From Arthrobacter psychrolactophilus (GTDB lineage: Bacteria; Actinomycetota; Actinomycetes; Actinomycetales; Micrococcaceae), in contig NZ_QJVC01000016.1 in assembly GCF_003219795.1 (NCBI RefSeq), positions 1 to 64,000 on the forward strand: DNA of 64,000 nt, written 5' to 3'. Shown one piece after another: positions 58,667-64,000 of this stretch; the stretch's first letter is position 1, and each line of letters starts with the position of its first letter. The notes under the pieces are model-generated. The model had not been told where the DNA came from. It worked only from the letters and a program-made list of their open reading frames with translations, and ran no database searches. Made by a program: the position numbers and the translations under genes.

Positions 58667-59791
58667 GTGACTTATGAGATTGAGATTGGCCGTGGAAAGC
58701 GTGGACGCCGCGCATATTCGTTGGATGAGATTTCGATTGTGCCTGCTCGGCGTACTCGCGATCCCCAAGATGTGTCGGTGAAATGGCAGATCGACGCATA
58801 CCAGTTTGAGGCACCCGTCATCGGTGCACCCATGGACTCGGTGATGTCTCCCGAGACCGCCATTGCCCTGGGCAAGCTCGGTGGCCTCGGTGTGCTGGAC
58901 CTCGAGGGTCTGTGGACTCGTTACGAAGACCCGCAGCCGATCCTGGATGAGATCGCCACGTTGGAGGGTTCGGTCATCGACCCGAACACCACCAGCCGCC
59001 TGCAGGAGCTGTACAGCGCCCCGATTCAGGCCGAGCTCATCACGGCCCGCCTGGCCGAGATTCGTGCCGCCGGTGTGACGGTCGCCGGATCGCTGACCCC
59101 GGGCCGCACCCAGGAGTTCTACAAGACCGTCATCGCCGCTGGCGTTGACATCTTCGTTATCCGCGGCACCACGGTGTCGGCCGAGCATGTCTCCAAGACC
59201 ACGGAGTCCTTGAACCTCAAGCAGTTCATCTACGAGCTCGACGTGCCCGTCATCGTCGGTGGCGCGGCTGGTTACACCTCCGCACTGCACCTCATGCGCA
59301 CCGGTGCCGCCGGCGTGCTCGTTGGCTTCGGCGGCGGTGCCTCTACCACCACGCAGCGTGCCCTGGGTATCCGTTCACCTATGGCCAGCGCCATCTCCGA
59401 TGTTGCCGCGGCCCGCCGTGACTACATGGATGAATCCGGTGGACGTTACGTTCACGTCATCGCCGACGGCGGCATGGGCTCCAGTGGCGACATCGTCAAG
59501 GCTATTGCCATGGGCGCCGACGCCGTCATGCTCGGTGCCGCGCTGTCCCGCGCAGCCGAGGCTCCCGGTCAGGGCTGGCACTGGGGTGCCGAGGCACACC
59601 ACGCCGAATTGCCGCGCGGCCACCGCGTGAAGATGGACACGGTCGGCACCTTGGATGAGGTCCTGCACGGACCGGCTCACCGTGCCGATGGCAGCTCCAA
59701 CCTGGTGGGTGCCTTGCGCCGCGCCATGGCCACCACCGGCTATTCAGATCTCAAGGAATTCCAGCGCATCGACGTCATCGTCTCCGCGTAA
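58667..59791 (+). CDS. guaB3: GuaB3-family IMP dehydrogenase-like protein
   Basis: 374 residues. The start MTYEIEIGRGKRGRRAYSLDEI, APMDSVMSPETAIALGKLGGLGVLDLEG in part, and GFGGGASTTTQRALGIRSPM mark the actinobacterial GuaB3 group, which lacks the CBS domains of GuaB. The catalytic Cys loop of GuaB (GSICTTR) is replaced by GGGASTTTQ, so it is not expected to be a normal IMP dehydrogenase; a GMP-reductase-like or regulatory role has been discussed for such paralogues. GTG start at 58667. Followed by a clear terminator. Confidence 0.88.
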   Translation: MTYEIEIGRGKRGRRAYSLDEISIVPARRTRDPQDVSVKWQIDAYQFEAPVIGAPMDSVMSPETAIALGKLGGLGVLDLEGLWTRYEDPQPILDEIATLEGSVIDPNTTSRLQELYSAPIQAELITARLAEIRAAGVTVAGSLTPGRTQEFYKTVIAAGVDIFVIRGTTVSAEHVSKTTESLNLKQFIYELDVPVIVGGAAGYTSALHLMRTGAAGVLVGFGGGASTTTQRALGIRSPMASAISDVAAARRDYMDESGGRYVHVIADGGMGSSGDIVKAIAMGADAVMLGAALSRAAEAPGQGWHWGAEAHHAELPRGHRVKMDTVGTLDEVLHGPAHRADGSSNLVGALRRAMATTGYSDLKEFQRIDVIVSA

Positions 59792-59805
59792 TCTTCCTTC
59801 CCGAC

Positions 59806-59841
59806 AGTGCCCCGGTCCTTCGCGGATCGGGGCACTTTTGT
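59806..59841 (+). terminator. guaB3 terminator
   Basis: AGTGCCCCGGTCC pairs with GGATCGGGGCACT (one mismatch) around a 5-base loop and runs into TTTTGTGT. Confidence 0.88.
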
Positions 59842-59954
59842 GTCTAAAATTCTCGACGGCGGGACCTCCTCGCCTGCCTCTGGCACCTTTCTCGACAGGG
59901 CAACCGCTAGACTTGAGGCAGATTTACATCGCCGCCCTGCCTTGAAAGGTACAG

Positions 59955-60446
59955 ATGACACCGGGTTCACTGGAACGCTATGAAACTGAACTGACCAACG
60001 CTGGTTTAGTGATTCTGGAAATGCAGGCAGAGTCCAAGGAGGATGCGGCCGCGCAACTGGCTGCAAAGCTCTTTGAGCAGGGCCGGGTCACCGATCTTGC
60101 CGGCTTCTTGCGGGACGTCAACGCCCGCGAACACCAGATGGCCACGGGACTTCCCGGCGGCATCGGACTGCCACACGCGCGCAGCAGCTATGTGCAGGAA
60201 ATTTCCATTGCCGTGGGCATCACCAAGTTTGATTACAGCCTCGATTTCGGCGCCGTCGACGGCCCCGCAACGGTGATCTTGCTCATCGCCACCCCGGCCG
60301 GCTCGTTTTCGGCGCATTTGGAGGTCCTCGCGACCCTGGCCCGCTCGCTCTTCAAGGAAAACTTCCGTGAATCTCTGCGCCGCGCCCACGATGCCGAGGT
60401 CATTGCCGAGTTGATCAACTCCACCCTGGTGTTCTCCGAGCACTAA
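59955..60446 (+). CDS. orphan PTS EIIA, fructose/mannitol type
   Basis: 163 residues, a single EIIA-Fru domain. The phosphorylatable His is in GGIGLPHARSSYV near residue 75. No EIIB or EIIC gene is nearby, so it may phosphorylate another permease in trans or act as a regulator like PtsN; that is inference. The ATG at 59955 is preceded by GAAAGG. Followed after 65 bases by the SURF1 gene. Confidence 0.82.
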   Translation: MTPGSLERYETELTNAGLVILEMQAESKEDAAAQLAAKLFEQGRVTDLAGFLRDVNAREHQMATGLPGGIGLPHARSSYVQEISIAVGITKFDYSLDFGAVDGPATVILLIATPAGSFSAHLEVLATLARSLFKENFRESLRRAHDAEVIAELINSTLVFSEH

Positions 60447-60511
60447 ATTCCCGGCAGTGGAATTGGACACCGCATTCGTTGTTCTACACAGTTACGAAGT
60501 ACCGTTGAAGT

Positions 60512-61324
60512 GTGTTGAAAACTGCCATCAAGCCCAAATGGATAGCCGCGTTGGTCTTTGCGCTGGCTGTTTCCGTCATTCTTGTCCTGTTGAGTCACTG
60601 GCAGCTTTCCCGTTCGCTGGAAAAGGATGTCGCTCCGCCGTCCGTGACGGAGAAGGTCCAACCCCTGCTGAACACCATGACGCCTGGCCATCTCATGACG
60701 GGGGATCGCGAAGGTCAGGTCGTGACCGCGCAAGGTCATTTTGATCCCAGCAAGCAGCTGCTGCTGCCTTCCCGGCTAGAAGACGGCAACGAAGGCTATT
60801 GGGATGTCGTGGCATTTGTCGTTGATGGGGCGGTTGCCCCCATTGGTGTGAAAACCTCCGAGGACGTGCTGATCCCCGTCGCCCGCGGCTGGGTTTCCTC
60901 TCCAGACGATGTCCCCGCCGTGCCGGAAGGCAAACTGGAGATCGAAGGGCGGCTCTTGAACTCCGAGGGCCCCGTCTTGAAAAAAGATCTTCCCGAGGGG
61001 CAAATTTCTGCGCTCTCGACCGCTGACCTGACAAATCGCTGGAACTCCAGCATGTACGCGGCCTTCATCGTTTCCTTCAGCGAAACCGTGGACGGGCACG
61101 ACGTCGGAGCTGCCGCGGCGGACAATCCCTTGGTTCCCATCACGGTGACCGCAACAGATCAAAACAACAAGATTAACTGGCTGAACATTTTCTACTCGAT
61201 TGAGTGGGCCGTCTTTGCCGGCTTTGCCATCTTCATCTGGTGGCGCCTGGTCGCGGATGACTACCGACGCGAACAAGACGCACTCTATGACCTCGAGCAC
61301 CCCGAAGATGACGAAACGCCTTAA
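60512..61324 (+). CDS. SURF1-family cytochrome oxidase assembly protein
   Basis: 270 residues with one membrane segment at each end (about 8-27 and 225-247) and an extracytoplasmic domain between, the SURF1 topology. HWQLSRSLEKD after the first segment, LLLPSRLEDGNEGYWDV and VARGWVSSPDD fit the family. It helps insert haem a into cytochrome c oxidase in organisms with aa3 oxidases. GTG start at 60512. The next gene (DUF3817) is 57 bases away and often accompanies SURF1 in actinobacteria. Confidence 0.87.
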   Translation: MLKTAIKPKWIAALVFALAVSVILVLLSHWQLSRSLEKDVAPPSVTEKVQPLLNTMTPGHLMTGDREGQVVTAQGHFDPSKQLLLPSRLEDGNEGYWDVVAFVVDGAVAPIGVKTSEDVLIPVARGWVSSPDDVPAVPEGKLEIEGRLLNSEGPVLKKDLPEGQISALSTADLTNRWNSSMYAAFIVSFSETVDGHDVGAAAADNPLVPITVTATDQNNKINWLNIFYSIEWAVFAGFAIFIWWRLVADDYRREQDALYDLEHPEDDETP

Positions 61325-61381
61325 AGTAAAAGCACTATCAACCTTCTAGAAATCCAGAACAGACTGAGGAGAGCCGGCACC

Positions 61382-61906
61382 GTGACCGAGCCCAGCAACA
61401 CAGAGTCAAGTCCCGCAACGGCAAGCAATACTGCCCCGACGGCTAAGCCCACACCGAAACGACGTTTTGGCGGCACCCCGGCGCAGATCCTCACGGCACT
61501 GAAGTTCTACAAGGTCCTGGCCTACGCAACGGGTGTCATGTTGTTGCTGCTCGTCATTGAACTGGTGCTGCGCTATGCCTTCCAGAGCGTCTTGGTGGCC
61601 GGCGGAACCGATATGCTCGGCGCCAGCCACGGCCTGGGACTGGTCAATATCGATGGCGGCGTCATGCCCATTGTCGGTGGCGTGAACCTCTCGACCATGG
61701 TCTTGATCATCCACGGCTGGATGTACGTGGTCTACCTCGTCGCGGACTTCCGCCTCTGGACCCTCATGCGCTGGCCCTTTGGCAAGCTTGTTTTGATCGC
61801 CCTCGGTGGCGTGATCCCGTTCCTGTCCTTCTTCGTTGAAGCCAAGGTGCACAAGGAAGTCCTCGCCGAGATCGCCGCAAACCCGAAGGCCGGCAAGCGC
61901 TACTAG
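61382..61906 (+). CDS. DUF3817 membrane protein
   Basis: 174 residues: a Thr/Pro/Ala-rich cytoplasmic start of about 35 residues, then three membrane segments (about 45-65, 95-120, 135-155). KFYKVLAYATGVMLLLLVIE and HGWMYVVYLVADFRLW are features of DUF3817 proteins, of unknown role but often linked to SURF1 and respiratory genes. GTG start; probably co-transcribed with SURF1. Confidence 0.85.
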   Translation: MTEPSNTESSPATASNTAPTAKPTPKRRFGGTPAQILTALKFYKVLAYATGVMLLLLVIELVLRYAFQSVLVAGGTDMLGASHGLGLVNIDGGVMPIVGGVNLSTMVLIIHGWMYVVYLVADFRLWTLMRWPFGKLVLIALGGVIPFLSFFVEAKVHKEVLAEIAANPKAGKRY

Positions 61907-61949
61907 CCCCGGGTCGTCCTATCGCTCGCGCAGCGATAGCCAAACCTTC

Positions 61950-61982
61950 GAAGCCCCCTCGCACCCAGTGCGAGGGGGCTTC
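61950..61982 (+). terminator. terminator of the SURF1-DUF3817 unit
   Basis: GAAGCCCCCTCGCA and its perfect complement (61950-61963 with 61969-61982) around CCCAG, 43 bases after the stop. A second small hairpin (ATCGCT/AGCGAT, 61921-61937) precedes it. Confidence 0.85.
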
Positions 61983-62109
61983 TCCCATGTGGCAGCAGAT
62001 CGTCTCTGGCGTCATCGGGCGCGTCATATGGGAGCTCAGAGGTGAGTCACTGGTCACGGAAATGACGGCGCTGGGGAAAGCGTACCGAACCGTGGGTTAA
62101 GATTAAGGA

Positions 62110-63699
62110 GTGACTAATCCCGCTAAGGCCCAGACTTCCCAGAAGCCCGTCCTGGTTGTGGACTACGGTGCCCAGTACGCCCAGTTGATTGCGCGCCGCG
62201 TGCGTGAGGCCAATGTGTACTCGGAAATCGTGCCGCATACCTATACAACTGCGCAGTTGCTGGCTAAAAACCCAGCTGCCATCATCCTCTCCGGTGGACC
62301 CTCGAGTGTCTACGCAGAGGGTGCGCCCAGTGTTGGCGCAGACCTTTTTGAAGCCGGTATCCCGGTTCTTGGTATTTGCTATGGCTTCCAGGCCATGGCT
62401 GCTGCCTTGGGCGGAACCGTTGCCGAAACAGGTCAGCGTGAATACGGAGCAACTCAGGTCCAGATTATCGGCGAAAGCCGTTCCATCTTGGCCGCAACAG
62501 ATGCTGACCAGACCACCTGGATGAGCCACGGCGACGCTGTTCACGAAGCCCCCGCTGGCTTCGATGTTCTGGCAATGTCCGCAGGCGCACCCGTGGCAGC
62601 TTTTGCCAACGAGGAAAAGTGCCTCTTCGGTGTGCAGTGGCACCCCGAGGTCAAGCACTCCGCGTTCGGCCAGAAGGTGTTGGAGAACTTCTTGTTCAAC
62701 GGCGCCAAGCTGGAAAAGAACTGGACCGCGAATAGCATCCTGGACGAGCAGGTCGAACTGATTCGTAACCAGGTTGGCAGCGCCAAGGTCCTGTGCGGCC
62801 TCTCCGGCGGTGTTGATTCGGCCGTTGCCGCAGCCTTGGTGCAGCGCGCAGTGGGCGACCAGCTCACCTGTGTGTTCGTCAACCACGGTCTGCTGCGTCA
62901 GGGCGAAGCTGAGCAGGTGGAACTCGACTTCGTCGCTTCCACCGGCGCCAAGCTGTACGTTGCCAACGAGCAGGAACGCTTCCTGAGCGCCTTGGAGGGT
63001 GTCTCCGACCCCGAAACCAAGCGCAAGATCATCGGCCGCGAATTCATCCGCGCCTTCGAAGAAGCAGAACGCGCCATCATGGCCGAGGCTGCCCTTGAAG
63101 GCGAAGAGATCAAGTTCCTGGTTCAGGGCACCCTGTACCCGGACGTTGTTGAATCTGGCGGTGGTGAAGGCGCAGCCAACATCAAGAGTCACCACAACGT
63201 TGGCGGACTTCCTGAGGATCTGCGCTTCGAGCTCGTTGAGCCGTTGCGTGCACTCTTCAAGGACGAGGTGCGCGCAGTTGGCGCCGAGCTGGGCCTCCCG
63301 GCCGAGATCGTTGGCCGGCAGCCGTTCCCCGGCCCCGGCCTGGGCATCCGTATCGTCGGTGAAATCACCGGCGAACGCTTGGAACTGCTGCGCCAGGCAG
63401 ACGCCATTGCCCGCGCCGAGCTCACCGCAGCCGGCCTGGACAACGAAGTATGGCAGATGCCTGTCGTGCTGCTGGCAGACGTCCGCAGCGTTGGCGTCAT
63501 GGGCGACGGTCGTACCTACGGCCACCCGATCGTGCTGCGTCCGGTGTCCTCCGAGGATGCCATGACCGCCGACTGGTCACGCCTGCCGTACGATCTCCTC
63601 GCGAAGATCTCCAACCGCATCACCAACGAGGTGGACGGTGTAAACCGCGTGGTTCTGGACGTCACGTCCAAGCCGCCGGGAACGATCGAGTGGGAGTAA
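62110..63699 (+). CDS. guaA: GMP synthase (glutamine-hydrolysing)
   Basis: Converts XMP to GMP with glutamine and ATP. 529 residues. The class I amidotransferase domain has the Cys in [10 protein letters not shown] and the His-Glu in GVQWHPEV; the synthetase domain has the PP-loop [11 protein letters not shown]; the C-terminal dimerisation domain ends in [11 protein letters not shown], the canonical terminus. GTG start preceded by AAGGA. With guaB and guaB3 it makes this end of the window a guanine-nucleotide region. Confidence 0.98.
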   Translation: MTNPAKAQTSQKPVLVVDYGAQYAQLIARRVREANVYSEIVPHTYTTAQLLAKNPAAIILSGGPSSVYAEGAPSVGADLFEAGIPVLGICYGFQAMAAALGGTVAETGQREYGATQVQIIGESRSILAATDADQTTWMSHGDAVHEAPAGFDVLAMSAGAPVAAFANEEKCLFGVQWHPEVKHSAFGQKVLENFLFNGAKLEKNWTANSILDEQVELIRNQVGSAKVLCGLSGGVDSAVAAALVQRAVGDQLTCVFVNHGLLRQGEAEQVELDFVASTGAKLYVANEQERFLSALEGVSDPETKRKIIGREFIRAFEEAERAIMAEAALEGEEIKFLVQGTLYPDVVESGGGEGAANIKSHHNVGGLPEDLRFELVEPLRALFKDEVRAVGAELGLPAEIVGRQPFPGPGLGIRIVGEITGERLELLRQADAIARAELTAAGLDNEVWQMPVVLLADVRSVGVMGDGRTYGHPIVLRPVSSEDAMTADWSRLPYDLLAKISNRITNEVDGVNRVVLDVTSKPPGTIEWE

Positions 63700-63714
63700 T
63701 CTCCCTTAGCTAGC

Positions 63715-63764
63715 CTGAGGGGCGTCAAATTCTGTGAATTCACGGGAAATTTGGCGCCCTTCAG
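63715..63764 (+). terminator. guaA terminator-like stem
   Basis: CTGAGGGGCGTCAAATT and AAATTTGGCGCCCTTCAG pair over about 17 bases with few wobbles and a 15-base loop. No long T tract follows. Confidence 0.7.
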
Positions 63765-63810
63765 TGTGCCGAGTAAGCATTAGTTGGCTGAGAGCGATAG
63801 CCTAAAAAGC

Positions 63811-64000
63811 ATGTCAGTATGGTCAAGACCGTTTCGCTCAAGTGCAGAGAAGAAGGCGCCCGTGTCCGAAGTTGCAGGCCCCAATGAGAGTTCAGCGGAG
63901 CTCGAAACCTGGCTTGCTAGCTTGGAAGCATGCTCAGGTGCTGACACAGCCCTGGCCTTTGCAAAGACCGGGCATGGCAGCATCAGCCTCACGCACGCCC
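63811..64000 (+). CDS. 5' part of a gene, possibly DUF4011 ATPase/helicase family, cut by the window end
   Basis: The frame from the ATG at 63811 (or the GTG at 63862, which has GAAGAAGG before it) is open to the window end: ...ELETWLASLEACSGADTALAFAKTGHGSISLTHA. The pattern of a short helix, then a strand ending in DLTHA-like residues, recalls the N-terminal DUF4011 region of large superfamily 1 helicase-nuclease proteins. Only 63 codons are visible, so this is a weak family guess for a probably real gene. Confidence 0.45.
   Translation, partial: MSVWSRPFRSSAEKKAPVSEVAGPNESSAELETWLASLEACSGADTALAFAKTGHGSISLTHA

Overview
The window is chromosomal DNA of a high-GC Gram-positive actinomycete, most like Micrococcaceae (Arthrobacter and relatives). 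The reasons are many GTG starts, the mycothiol gene mshA with an inositol-phosphate synthase, two IMP dehydrogenase paralogues, a HrcA/CIRCE-controlled groES-groEL pair and an iron box of DtxR/IdeR type. I see no rRNA, tRNA or CRISPR array. Genus is an inference from gene content.

Layout. 1-9050: mscL, an M15 carboxypeptidase and coaA on the minus strand, then glmS, acpS, nnr, an aldo/keto reductase and ino1 on the plus strand. 9070-18406: an AbiEi/DUF559-like gene, then an alpha-galactoside locus (GH36, solute-binding protein, two permeases, GH13) with a divergent ROK repressor. 18471-23649: a subtilisin-inhibitor-like lipoprotein facing a large subtilase, then mshA. 23845-27997: alr-tsaE-tsaB-rimI-tsaD, a compact operon with 4-base overlaps. 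28032-32506: an APC permease and a PAP2-DedA-response regulator-histidine kinase operon preceded by an 11-bp-period direct repeat. 32577-39584: a beta-galactoside locus (GH2, two permeases, solute-binding protein) with a divergent TetR. 39604-45026: TetR, DUF1304, an MDR oxidoreductase, a carboxylate-amine ligase, an AroE-like enzyme and a THUMP-like methyltransferase. 45174-49042: a ferric-siderophore ABC importer. 49113-53099: groES, groEL and guaB. 53161-56833: an IS30-family element split by a complete group II intron. 56896-64000: an unknown gene, a BtrH-like gene, guaB3, an orphan PTS IIA, SURF1, DUF3817, guaA and the start of another gene.

Functional themes. Housekeeping genes for cell-wall precursors (glmS, alr), cofactors (coaA, acpS, nnr), t6A tRNA modification (tsaB, tsaD, tsaE) and GMP synthesis (guaB, guaB3, guaA) form a backbone. 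Two carbohydrate uptake and hydrolysis islands, neither with its own ATPase, and an iron uptake system are set into it. Ino1 and MshA supply the inositol arm of mycothiol synthesis.

Most notable structures. (1) An IS30 transposase gene is cut exactly after the first catalytic Asp-Leu codons by a group II intron whose ends, domain V, domain VI with bulged A, and a 9-nt exon-binding match can all be read; splicing would restore the frame. (2) A dispersed element lies just after four genes: two 15-nt direct repeats with a 32-nt period, separated by a 17-nt spacer that keeps a small hairpin while its sequence changes. (3) The IS30 element sits in the loop of a 20-bp terminator-like stem between convergent guaB and an unknown gene. 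(4) The PAP2-DedA-RR-HK operon carries a PmrA-like box. (5) A lipid-anchored subtilisin-inhibitor-like protein lies beside a subtilase.
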